DNA from: SAR116 cluster bacterium AG-355-O21
Lineage (GTDB): Bacteria > Pseudomonadota > Alphaproteobacteria > Thalassobaculales > Thalassobaculaceae
Reading direction: 5' to 3'
Length of the DNA stretch: 64,000 nucleotides
NCBI GenBank assembly: GCA_003280605.1
Contig: QCEM01000010.1
Coordinates: 1-64,000 of the forward strand
Shown here in pieces: positions 45,477 to 54,092 of the stretch. The translations under genes and the position numbers were made by a program. Under the pieces are notes generated by a model. It was given only the letters and a program-made list of their open reading frames with translations. It was not told the origin of the DNA and did no database searches. Positions within the stretch are counted from its first letter, which is position 1. Every line of letters begins with the position of its first letter.

Positions 45477-46933
45477 AGCCGCGCCGAAGGGTAGTGATCA
45501 TCCCTGTCCCGCGTCAGACCCCAACGGCAATCGGGAGCAGAATCAAGACAGACCCAAACAGGGACACCAACAGCACCTGCGATATGAACTGTGCTGTTGG
45601 CAACGCTAATGACCAAATCACAGGCGGCAACCTGTGCGGCAAAGTCATCCAGATTGACGGCAGCATCGATCGCCGGGTCAAGATGCAAATGATGCGCAAA
45701 CTGCCGGCCAGCGCGGATAATCTCCCGGTCATGATTACCGAATTGCAACGAGATCACATTCAACCGGTCATTGCCGATGATCGCCTGCCAGTCGGCTAGC
45801 GGGATGCTGCGGCGTTGGCGTGCAGTGATGTTACCGCTGCGCCATGAGATGCCAATAATCGGTCCCGAGCGCTGCGCCTGGTAGCGCTGTCGAATGTCAG
45901 CCACGAGATCGGCATCCGGCACCAAAAACGCCGTTTTAGTCAAAACCTGCGGGTTTAAATCAGGGCGCAGGACAGCCATTAGGCTGGCCGCCGGGATCTG
46001 TCGTTGCCAGAGGGCCTGCAGTAATTCGGCGGCGGCCGGCTCGGATTTTTCATAAATCGCAAAATGGGGGAATGATCGCGCCAGTAATGGCCGCATCCGC
46101 GGTGCACATTCCACAGCAACCGGACCATCAAGTTGTTCCAAAGCCGTAAACAAGCTGGCGTAATACACCTCATCGCCAATTCCTTGCTCGCACCAAACCA
46201 CAAGCCCGGCCCCATTCAAGGCTTCGCCTTGCCACCGTTGATGGGGCAAATTACGCCTTTCAACACCTTTTTCAGCGCCCTCACCATAGATATCAAAGCG
46301 ATATTCAAATGCCGCCCAGCCCTCATCAAACTCGCCTCTTGCGATCAGAATTTGAGCGAGATTGTAATGTCCGGCGGCAAGCTCCGGTGCTGCCGTCACA
46401 ACCTCCCGGGCCAGTGCCAAGGCGGTATCAACCTGCCCGCGCCGCAGTTCTGCCTCGCTCAGATTTAACCGCGCCGCCACCGACACAGGATTAAGCTCAA
46501 GGGCTTTGTGATAGGCCCTAACAGCTTCATTCACATACGTCATGTGAAGCATGACATTGCCCATGGTTAACCAGTAAACCGGCTCCTGACCGCGTTCGCC
46601 TAGGGCCGCTTTTAAGGTCGCATAAGCGATGTCGCCCTGGCCGTTTCGCGCCAGCACCGAAACCAAGCGGTAAAAACCATCACGATAATTCGGATCGCAG
46701 GCCAGCACCCGTTGATAGGCGTCAATAGCACTGTCCAGGGAGTCGATTTGCTGCGCAACAAAGCCCAGTAAAAACAGAGCGTTGACGTTGGTCTCGTCGT
46801 TTTCAACGATCGGCGCGAGGACATTTAAAGCCGCATCAAATTCCCGCCCGGCAATGAGCGCTTCCGCCTTTGTCAGAGCGGCGGCAATGTTGTCCGGCAG
46901 GTGGCTGCTCGCTTTGGTCATCGAAAATATCAA
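45386..46933 (-). CDS. TPR protein with a glycosyltransferase-like C-terminal domain (copy 2)
   Basis: A 515-residue protein. TPR units occupy about residues 30-210 (for example AIDAYQRVLACDPNYRDGFY, AVRAYHKALELNPVSVAARL). The C-terminal half contains WRSGNITARQRRSIPL, ACDLVISVANSTVHIAGAVG and a final W-x-P segment, a GT-B-like donor-binding layout akin to heptosyltransferase/GT41 folds. It resembles TPR-glycosyltransferases linked to flagellin glycosylation in alphaproteobacteria. The homologous gene lies 19 bases upstream. Acceptor unknown. Confidence 0.75.
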   Translation of the reverse strand: MIFSMTKASSHLPDNIAAALTKAEALIAGREFDAALNVLAPIVENDETNVNALFLLGFVAQQIDSLDSAIDAYQRVLACDPNYRDGFYRLVSVLARNGQGDIAYATLKAALGERGQEPVYWLTMGNVMLHMTYVNEAVRAYHKALELNPVSVAARLNLSEAELRRGQVDTALALAREVVTAAPELAAGHYNLAQILIARGEFDEGWAAFEYRFDIYGEGAEKGVERRNLPHQRWQGEALNGAGLVVWCEQGIGDEVYYASLFTALEQLDGPVAVECAPRMRPLLARSFPHFAIYEKSEPAAAELLQALWQRQIPAASLMAVLRPDLNPQVLTKTAFLVPDADLVADIRQRYQAQRSGPIIGISWRSGNITARQRRSIPLADWQAIIGNDRLNVISLQFGNHDREIIRAGRQFAHHLHLDPAIDAAVNLDDFAAQVAACDLVISVANSTVHIAGAVGVPVWVCLDSAPDCRWGLTRDRDDHYPSARLYRQTVPGDWQPVLDRLTADLAQFLDRYRA

Positions 46934-46952
46934 CTATCCTGGGTGCCGTATA

Positions 46953-48593
46953 TCATCGGCGCAGTGCCACGTTGATGTCGTGCTGAAGCTGATCGAGGAC
47001 AGCTTGCCACGAGGCGGCGGCGCCACGCCGATAAAGATGTGCCGACGGATACCAAATACTCTCAGGCCCGGCGAGCTGCCAGCGCCAGTCGCTGCGTTGC
47101 GCCAGCAAAACTTTTAAATCCGCCCCTAAGGCGCCGGCCAAATCGGCGGTGACATTGGCGATGGAGACAACCATATCACAGGCTGAAATTGTCGCCGCAA
47201 GACCATCCAGATCCTTAAAATTATCAACCATCGGCAAGTCAATCACATCGATGCCGGTCGCTAATTTCAGTTGCTGTCGCTCGCCCAGCGTATCGCCATA
47301 TTGCAAGTTAACAAAGATCAACTGCGGATGCGCAACAGCCGCCGCTAAAGCTGCCAGCGACAAACTTTTTAAGCTGCCGGTATCTTTGCTTTCACTCCGC
47401 CAGCTCAAGCCACAAATCCGCGGCCGGCCGATCGCTTGGGCAGTGTCGGGCACCGCCGCCGCCCGATAAATGGCCGCGCGCAGACGACCGGTTTGCGTCG
47501 GATCGGCGCGCAGATAGCCCTGCGGCACAGCCTGAATGCGTGCCGTGCTGGCGCGCAAATATTTGCCCGCCGAGACGATTGAAATCTGCGCATCAAAACC
47601 GGCATCCGAAAAATCTTCGGTGCGCGCTTGAAAAACAACATCAGCCGGCGATGAGCGTGCCATCAACGGGATCAAACGCCGATCTGCAAGAACTGTTAAC
47701 TGCTCACATTGGGCGCGCAGCTCAGGAATCACGGAGGCGCATAATATTTCATCACCAACCCCTTGCTCGGCCCATAACAGCAGCCGCCGAGACGGGGTTT
47801 CCGGGTGCCATTCCGGTGCCGTTAAATGCGGTTTAATATGCGCTGCCCCTGGTCGACTCCAGCGCCAATCACAGGCCTTCCAAGCAGCGGAAAATTCACC
47901 TTTTTTGAGCAATGCCAGGCCACGATTGTGATGTGTCTCCGGGTCATCTGACTGCAACACCAACGCCCGATCGAAATGCCGCAATGCTTCCTCGACCCGG
48001 CCAATATCACTCAAACTCGACGCCAGATTATTATAACCTTTAAAAAATCCTGGTTGCAGCAGCAGGCATTTCCTAACGCTGTCAATCGCCCCCGCAAAAG
48101 CCCCAATCTTATGATTGGATATACCAAGATTGTAATAGGCGTCACGGTATAAAGGATCGGCAACAGTGGCACAGCGATAGTGGCGCGCCGCCATCTCTCC
48201 GGCCCCGGTTTTATGTAACGCCAGTCCAAGATTGTATCGTGCCGCCGCTGAACCCGGCATCACCATTAAGGCGCGAACGAAACACATAACCGCCGGTGCA
48301 ATCTGATTTTGCGAATTTAAAAGCACGCCCAAGTTATTGTAGGCGTCCAACAACAGCGGATCAATTTCCAACGACCGCCGAAAATGACCGATTGCGGCTT
48401 CGGTCTTGCCAAGCCCGGCCTGCGCCGCGCCAAGTAATAAGGCAATCGCCGACGCTTTTGGAAAAGCTGCAACAAGCTGCGCCTCTTGAGCCGCAATCAT
48501 ATCTAGATGACCACGCTCATACAGCCGTGTCAGGCGCGCGACAGACGGCGCCAAATCCACCGATATTTGATCTTGATCTGTCGAAACGTCCAT
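46953..48593 (-). CDS. TPR protein with a glycosyltransferase-like C-terminal domain (copy 1)
   Basis: A 546-residue paralogue of the next gene. TPR units run from about 45 to 245 (DAYNNLGVLLNSQNQIAPAV, DAYYNLGISNHKIGAFAGAI). The C-terminal domain has RLLLWAEQGVGDEILCASVI, CGLSWRSESKDTG, and SACDMVVSIANVTADLAGALG, again GT-B-like. The two are almost certainly a tandem duplication that has diverged. Their position next to fliG, 28 kb from a flagellin, suggests modification of flagellar or surface protein; direct evidence is absent. Confidence 0.75.
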   Translation of the reverse strand: MDVSTDQDQISVDLAPSVARLTRLYERGHLDMIAAQEAQLVAAFPKASAIALLLGAAQAGLGKTEAAIGHFRRSLEIDPLLLDAYNNLGVLLNSQNQIAPAVMCFVRALMVMPGSAAARYNLGLALHKTGAGEMAARHYRCATVADPLYRDAYYNLGISNHKIGAFAGAIDSVRKCLLLQPGFFKGYNNLASSLSDIGRVEEALRHFDRALVLQSDDPETHHNRGLALLKKGEFSAAWKACDWRWSRPGAAHIKPHLTAPEWHPETPSRRLLLWAEQGVGDEILCASVIPELRAQCEQLTVLADRRLIPLMARSSPADVVFQARTEDFSDAGFDAQISIVSAGKYLRASTARIQAVPQGYLRADPTQTGRLRAAIYRAAAVPDTAQAIGRPRICGLSWRSESKDTGSLKSLSLAALAAAVAHPQLIFVNLQYGDTLGERQQLKLATGIDVIDLPMVDNFKDLDGLAATISACDMVVSIANVTADLAGALGADLKVLLAQRSDWRWQLAGPESIWYPSAHLYRRGAAASWQAVLDQLQHDINVALRR

Positions 48594-48800
48594 CTGCTCG
48601 CTGCCTGATGCCGAGGTCTTGGTAATATGCTCTTTATATTACCAGGATTTCATGTGATGGAGACAAAAGAACCAGAGTTAGAAAATTTCAGCGCCCCCGA
48701 TGATCGAAGTTAAACGCCTGTTTCTTTAACAATTCTCGCGCACCCAAGGACAGATACACCACAATGGCTGATGGTGTTTTTGAGCTTGCTGCAACCATAG

Positions 48801-48820
48801 ACTAATATTATTATATTAGT
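48801..48820. promoter_or_regulatory. AT-rich palindrome upstream of fliG
   Basis: ACTAATAT-TATT-ATATTAGT is a perfect eight-base inverted repeat, 87 bases before the fliG start and 210 bases before the divergent TPR gene. It could be an operator, or a cruciform-prone AT element. The 48594-48906 gap shows nothing else clear. Confidence 0.35.
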
Positions 48821-48906
48821 AATAAACCAATAATCAAAACAGCAGAGCGGACCCAGCAGGTTCCGACCGATGGGTTAGCCGCGATGATTTTTGAGGAGTA
48901 CGCGAA

Positions 48907-49929
48907 ATGGCGACGCAAGATGACATTCGGTCCGTCTCCGGGCCGCAAAAAGCTGCCATATTGTTGATGTCTCTGCATCCTGATCAGGCTGCCATCATTT
49001 TTGCCGGCTTAGACGACGAAGAAATAAAAGAAATATCTCAAACCATGTCGACGCTGGGTGCGGTAAGTGCCGAAGTCATCGAAAAACTGCTTCTTGAATT
49101 TATCGACCAGCTGTCCTCGACAGACGCACTTTTTGGATCCGCAGAAGTTGCTCAGCGATTGCTCTCTAACATTCTTGGAGAGAAAAAAGTCACCGCCATT
49201 ATGGATGAAATCCGAGGTCCGGCGGGTCGAACCATCTGGGATAAACTCGCCAATGTCGACGCCTCGATCCTGGCAAATTTTCTGAAAAACGAATACCCGC
49301 AAACAGCTGCCGTTATCCTCGCGAAACTTGACCCGCAGCATGCCGCACAAGTTCTTGCCGCTTTGCCTGAGGCCTTCGCAAGCGATGTTATTATGCGGAT
49401 TTTACGCATCGAAGCTGTCGACAAAGAAATTGAGCAAGATGTCGAACGTACCTTGCGCACCGAGTTTATGTCCAACCTCAGTCGCAGCAATCAAAATGAT
49501 CCCTTTGAATTGATGGCCGGTATCTTCAATGATTTCAGCAGCAGCACCGAGCAGCGGTTTTTTGAAATCCTGGAACAAAGCAATTTACCGGCGGCAGAAC
49601 GTATTCGCGCCTTGATGTTCACATTTGACGATTTGTTGCGGCTTGACCCCGGCGGCGTTCAATCCTTGCTGAGAGTCGCCGATAAAACCCATCTCACTGC
49701 CGCCCTGAAGGGCGGTTCGGAAGAAATCAGAAAGCTTTTCTTTTCAAATATGTCCAACCGCGCCGCCAAAATCTTAAAAGACGACATATCCTCCATGGGT
49801 GCCATTCGATTAAGCGATGTGGAAAAAAGCCAGGCCGCGATCATTCAAGCAACCAAAGAATTGATCGAACGTGGTGACGCGATCTTGACCGACGGCAACG
49901 GTGACGGCAATGACGAGCTTGTTTACTGA
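48907..49929 (+). CDS. fliG: Flagellar motor switch protein FliG
   Basis: A 340-residue FliG, which links the MS ring to the C ring and meets the stator. The N-domain begins SGPQKAAILLMSL; the middle domain has the NEYPQTAAVILAKL segment (EHPQ-type) that contacts FliM. The C-domain with FDDLLRLDPGGVQSLLR carries charged residues that interact with MotA. Length is normal. A site GAGGAGTACGCGAA precedes the ATG. It stands alone, not next to fliF or fliH as usual, so the motor genes have been dispersed in this genome. Confidence 0.95.
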   Translation: MATQDDIRSVSGPQKAAILLMSLHPDQAAIIFAGLDDEEIKEISQTMSTLGAVSAEVIEKLLLEFIDQLSSTDALFGSAEVAQRLLSNILGEKKVTAIMDEIRGPAGRTIWDKLANVDASILANFLKNEYPQTAAVILAKLDPQHAAQVLAALPEAFASDVIMRILRIEAVDKEIEQDVERTLRTEFMSNLSRSNQNDPFELMAGIFNDFSSSTEQRFFEILEQSNLPAAERIRALMFTFDDLLRLDPGGVQSLLRVADKTHLTAALKGGSEEIRKLFFSNMSNRAAKILKDDISSMGAIRLSDVEKSQAAIIQATKELIERGDAILTDGNGDGNDELVY

Positions 49930-49982
49930 ACACCGCGACGTTTACGAACCGCCAAGATGTTTATTGACCGCCACGAGGGCGC

Positions 49983-50804
49983 TTATGGCAGTCGCTGGAC
50001 GCCGGTATTTTGCCCCGGGTCATACCCGACAACCTGATACAATGGCCGCCGGCCATATGACACCAGATGGCCGCTGGAATTTGTCTTATCGGGATAGCTG
50101 CGATCGAACAATGCGCTGCTGGGCATGAAACGGTAAACCAGGCCGGCGCGGCGGCGGCCGGATGTGTTGGCGTTTGAGCCGTGCACCATATGCACGTCAA
50201 ACAGCACCAATTGCCCTGGCGATAACACAATATCAATTGCTGCCGAGGGGTCAAAATGCTCCTGACTGACGGTCTGATCGAGGGCGATATGATCACGCTT
50301 ATCCAAGACATGCGGCAACGGCCCTTGTGCATGCGATCCGGGGATAAGCCGTAAGCCACCATTATCCGGCCCAACAGGATCAATCGCAATCCATGCCGAC
50401 ATGGTTGCCATCGGTGTGATTGGCCAATAGTCACCATCTTGATGCCAAGGCAAGGCCATACCGGTTTGGGCGGGCTTACAAAATAACTGACTACCCCACA
50501 ATAGGACCTGCGGTCCAAGCAGGCTGGCGGCCAAAGACCGCAATCCAGGCACCGCCGCAAAGCTTAAAAACAACGCGTGGAAATCGCCTTTGATCGGTTT
50601 GGTTGCTCCGCCATCCAGATGTGGGCAGACCAACTGTTCTGGACGGTGATCAGGGTTGGCGGCGACAATGCCCTCAACGGCGGCCTGCATGTTGGCAACA
50701 TCGGCATCGGAGAATTGCCAGTCCGGGACGACATAGCCTTGCGCATGATAGGCGCTAATCTGCGCCGCCGTTAATGTTGCGGCAAGTTCTGGATCACCTG
50801 GCAT
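49983..50804 (-). CDS. Phytanoyl-CoA dioxygenase (PhyH) family oxygenase
   Basis: A 273-residue Fe(II)/2-oxoglutarate oxygenase. The iron triad is PWHQDGDYW (His-x-Asp) plus a distal His in DVHMVHGSNANTSG, and the Arg that binds 2-oxoglutarate follows in RRRAGLVYR. I chose the ATG at 50804 (MPGDPELAATLTAAQ) with GAGGACGAG upstream; an open extension to 51140 crosses the antisense RNase D gene. Substrate unknown. It is divergent from the next gene. Confidence 0.85.
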   Translation of the reverse strand: MPGDPELAATLTAAQISAYHAQGYVVPDWQFSDADVANMQAAVEGIVAANPDHRPEQLVCPHLDGGATKPIKGDFHALFLSFAAVPGLRSLAASLLGPQVLLWGSQLFCKPAQTGMALPWHQDGDYWPITPMATMSAWIAIDPVGPDNGGLRLIPGSHAQGPLPHVLDKRDHIALDQTVSQEHFDPSAAIDIVLSPGQLVLFDVHMVHGSNANTSGRRRAGLVYRFMPSSALFDRSYPDKTNSSGHLVSYGRRPLYQVVGYDPGQNTGVQRLP

Positions 50805-50993
50805 CTCGTCCTCACTGGCAGCGAACTTGGCATCAAGCCAAGCAAATATAGCACGCCCGCCAGGCGAGACAAATATGACAAGCGGTTGTCGCCAACAGTT
50901 GATTTCGTTACAAAGCCTCAGCGGCCGCATGTGCTGGCGGTCAACCAAGAGGTAATGGCACGATATCGGCCAATCAGGCGATGAGGACGAAAT

Positions 50994-51605
50994 ATGACGA
51001 TAACTCTGCATGAAGGCGACCTGCCCGAGGGTCTTGATCTTGGCGGCGTTGTCGCAATTGACAGCGAAACAATGGGCCTCCGCCCCGAGCGTGACCGCCT
51101 GTGCCTGGTGCAACTTTCTGCCGGTGACGGCGATGCACATTTGGTAAGATTTGCCAAAGGGCAGTATGACGCCCCGCGTCTAAAGGCGTTATTAACCGAT
51201 CCAAAGCGGCTGAAGCTGTTTCATTACGCACGGTTTGATATCGCCGTCATGAAGGCCTATCTGGGCGTTGATACGGCGTCAATCTACTGTACCAAGATTG
51301 CGTCGAAACTGGTCCGCACCTATACCGATCGCCACGGCTTAAAGGATCTTTGCCGCGAACTTCTAAGTGTTGAAATTTCAAAACAACAGCAATCATCGGA
51401 TTGGGGTGCAGCGACTCTTTCCGCCGAGCAGTTGGCCTATGCTGCTTCTGACGTGCTTTATTTGCACCAATTACGCGAGCACCTCAATGACATGCTGAAG
51501 CGTGAAAATCGCATGGATATTGCCACTGCCTGTTTTCAATTTCTGCCCACACGTGCCGATTTAGATCTAATCGGCTATGGCGATAGCGATATCTTTTCGC
51601 ACTAG
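50994..51605 (+). CDS. Ribonuclease D-like 3'-5' exonuclease
   Basis: A 203-residue DEDDy exonuclease without the HRDC domains of full-length RNase D. Motif I is IDSETMGLRPERDRLCLVQL, motif II HYARFDIAVM, and motif III YAASDVLYLHQL with the Tyr. It trims RNA 3' ends. In alphaproteobacteria a short RNase D commonly precedes the lpt genes, as here; the sugar isomerase gene often found between them is absent. The stop is followed by 165 bases before lptC. Confidence 0.9.
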   Translation: MTITLHEGDLPEGLDLGGVVAIDSETMGLRPERDRLCLVQLSAGDGDAHLVRFAKGQYDAPRLKALLTDPKRLKLFHYARFDIAVMKAYLGVDTASIYCTKIASKLVRTYTDRHGLKDLCRELLSVEISKQQQSSDWGAATLSAEQLAYAASDVLYLHQLREHLNDMLKRENRMDIATACFQFLPTRADLDLIGYGDSDIFSH

Positions 51606-51769
51606 TCGGCATAATCGACTGAATGAGGCGGTTCTTTGGGTAAAACCCAGCTTGTGCAGTTGACCCAGACCGCCTGCACAGTCATACTTTGTTTTTTGTG
51701 AAGCAAAGATCAGGCCAATTTTTATCTGCATCTGCATCAAAGACTTATGGCCTATGGAAACCGAACGAG

Positions 51770-52474
51770 ATGGATCACACGCGCGATAGTCGGCAGATAC
51801 CGCTGAACAGCACAAATGCGGCTACGGCTCCAAAGCAATCGCCTCGATCCGTTACCTGGTCCCGCAATACGGTCCGTGATCATGGCCGCGCCAGCAGATT
51901 GGTTCGGCTGATGAAAATCATCCTGCCGTCAACTGCGTTGGCGCTGTTGGCGCTGGTTGTCGCATGGCCACAATTGCGGGAAAATGACCGCGCCGTTCGG
52001 GCCGGCGCCGCGCAGGTCCAAGTGACTGATTTTGAAGGCCTGACCATGATAAACCCACGGTTTATTGGGGTCGATTCAGACGGCGGCGGTAGCTTTGAAA
52101 TGACCGCTGCACGCGCCTTTCAAAAAAGTAAGGACGCCATCCAAATTTCTTTGGTCGAGCCGAAAGCCGATTTGATGACGAAGAACGACCGCTGGCTGGC
52201 TTTGAGTGCCGATGACGGCATCTATGATAAGAACGCCCAGACCGTGAAGTTAGACGGGGCGGTAACACTGTTCCGTGATGATGGTTATGTCTTTGAGACG
52301 ACGGCACTGGATGTTAACCTGCAGGCAGGTGTTGCCCGCAGTGACCAGCGTGTGACCGCAAACGGACCAGCCGGCTCAGCATTTGCGGAAGGCATCGAAG
52401 TCGTTAAACGCGGCGAACGCATCATCCTCAAGGGTCAATCGAAGCTCATTCTGACGTCGGCGCGAAAACCATGA
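51770..52474 (+). CDS. lptC: LPS export protein LptC
   Basis: About 234 residues with one N-terminal membrane anchor (KIILPSTALALLALVVAWP) and a periplasmic beta-jellyroll region (VDLS-like strands such as YDKNAQTVKLDGAVTLF). It links the LptBFG motor to LptA in LPS transport. Start choice is uncertain: the ATG at 51770 gives a normal length; one at 51689 adds 27 residues without a visible ribosome site. The lptA ATG overlaps its stop by four bases. Confidence 0.85.
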   Translation: MDHTRDSRQIPLNSTNAATAPKQSPRSVTWSRNTVRDHGRASRLVRLMKIILPSTALALLALVVAWPQLRENDRAVRAGAAQVQVTDFEGLTMINPRFIGVDSDGGGSFEMTAARAFQKSKDAIQISLVEPKADLMTKNDRWLALSADDGIYDKNAQTVKLDGAVTLFRDDGYVFETTALDVNLQAGVARSDQRVTANGPAGSAFAEGIEVVKRGERIILKGQSKLILTSARKP

Positions 52475-53292
52475 TGCCTGCACCGGTTCGATTAAGCTTC
52501 ATTTTCGCAGCACTGCTAAGCATGACCAGCGCGGCGCAGGCGCAAAGCCTATCTTTTGGCGGTGATACAGCCAACCAACCTTTAACCATTGAAGCACAAA
52601 ACGGCATCGAATGGCTACGTGACACACGAACCTATGTTGCCCGCGGCAACGCAAAAGTGAACCGCGGCAACTTGGCGATACACGCCGATATCTTAACAGC
52701 CCGCTACCGCGAAACACCAGCCGAACAAACTGAAATTTATCAGATTGAAGCCGTGGGACGGGTTGTGCTCACGTCGCCTAGTCAAACGGCGCGCGGTGAG
52801 AAATTACTCTACAATATGGATCAAGCTTACATCACCCTGCATGGCGGCCCGGTTGAGTTTAAAACCACAGGACAAGTGCTGACCGCCAATGAAAGCCTAT
52901 CTTATTGGCCCGACAAGCAGACAGCAATCGCCAAAGGCCGGGCCCGCGTTAATCGCGCCGGGCGGGTTCTTACCGCCGATACTTTAACCGCGCTTTTTGA
53001 AGATGCCGGCGATGGTAACGTCACCTTGAAACAAGCTTTCGCGGAAGGCGATGTGCAAATCCAGACAGACGGTGAAACGGCGTTTGGCGATACCGGCCAA
53101 TATGATACCCGAACCGACACCGCCACTTTGACCGGCGATGTCCGCCTGGTTCGCGGCGATGATCAGCTTCGGGGGGCACATGCCGAGGTCGATTTTGGAA
53201 CCGGCATCAGCCGACTCCTGGCCCGCAAAGGCAGTGGCCGTGTGCAAGGTATTTTCACCCCAAAACCGCAACCTAAACCGCAAAAGGAGTAG
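52471..53292 (+). CDS. lptA: LPS export protein LptA
   Basis: A 273-residue periplasmic OstA/LptA protein. Signal peptide core FIFAALLSMTSAAQA is cleaved after AQA. Repeated strands with the D-G-N-V and A-R-G motifs (TYVARGNAKVNRG, AEGDVQIQTDGETAFGD) form the LptA bridge that carries LPS across the periplasm. The C-terminal Pro-Lys tail is typical of this class. It overlaps lptC by four bases (ATGA) and precedes lptB. Confidence 0.9.
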   Translation: MMPAPVRLSFIFAALLSMTSAAQAQSLSFGGDTANQPLTIEAQNGIEWLRDTRTYVARGNAKVNRGNLAIHADILTARYRETPAEQTEIYQIEAVGRVVLTSPSQTARGEKLLYNMDQAYITLHGGPVEFKTTGQVLTANESLSYWPDKQTAIAKGRARVNRAGRVLTADTLTALFEDAGDGNVTLKQAFAEGDVQIQTDGETAFGDTGQYDTRTDTATLTGDVRLVRGDDQLRGAHAEVDFGTGISRLLARKGSGRVQGIFTPKPQPKPQKE

Positions 53293-53300
53293 CTTCGGAC

Positions 53301-54068
53301 ATGGAGATGAACGGGCAAAAAGAAACGCCACGGATCGTTGCCGAAGCCGCTGGTTTAGAAGCCTATAACATCGGCAAACAGATCAAGCGTCGATCGGTTC
53401 TGCGCAATGTTAGCGTCAATGTTAAACGCGGTGAGGCTGTCGGTTTACTGGGGCCAAATGGTGCCGGTAAGACCACTTTCTTTTATATTTTGACCGGCCT
53501 GGTTGCGGCCGATTACGGCACCGTGAAAATCAACAACGCCGATGTAACAAATCTACCGATGTACCGGCGGGCCAGACTTGGGCTTGGCTATTTGCCGCAA
53601 GAGACGTCAATTTTTCGCGGCCTTTCCGTTGAGCAAAACATCATGGCCGTGCTCGAAGTGGTGGAATCGATTCCGGCGCGCAGATCAATTATTTTGGAAG
53701 AATTATTGGTTGAATTCTCTCTCAGCCATTTGCGCCAAGCGCCCGCACTCGGACTATCAGGCGGTGAACGGCGCCGCGTCGAAATTGCTCGGGCATTAGC
53801 CTCCCAACCGCATTTCATTTTATTAGATGAACCCCTGGCCGGCATTGATCCGATCGCCGTTGCCGATATTCGTGACTTAATCGCACATTTGAAGAACCGC
53901 GGCATTGGCGTGCTGATCACCGACCATAATGTCCGCGACACATTACAGATTGTTGACCGTGCTTATATTCTGCACGAAGGCGAAGTTTTGATGGAAGGCG
54001 AACCGTCTGAAATCGTTACCCACAATGATGTTCGGCGCGTTTATCTCGGCGAACGTTTTAATCTTTAA
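53301..54068 (+). CDS. lptB: LPS export ABC ATPase LptB
   Basis: A 255-residue ATPase. Walker A GPNGAGKTTFF, signature LGLSGGERRRVEIARAL, Walker B FILLDEPLAGIDP and the switch HNVRDTL are typical for LptB. It powers LPS extraction with LptFG, which are not encoded here. It is preceded by lptA and followed 24 bases later by rpoN, the standard order. Confidence 0.95.
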   Translation: MEMNGQKETPRIVAEAAGLEAYNIGKQIKRRSVLRNVSVNVKRGEAVGLLGPNGAGKTTFFYILTGLVAADYGTVKINNADVTNLPMYRRARLGLGYLPQETSIFRGLSVEQNIMAVLEVVESIPARRSIILEELLVEFSLSHLRQAPALGLSGGERRRVEIARALASQPHFILLDEPLAGIDPIAVADIRDLIAHLKNRGIGVLITDHNVRDTLQIVDRAYILHEGEVLMEGEPSEIVTHNDVRRVYLGERFNL

Positions 54069-54092
54069 TCGCCTAAAGAGAGGCAAAATTTA

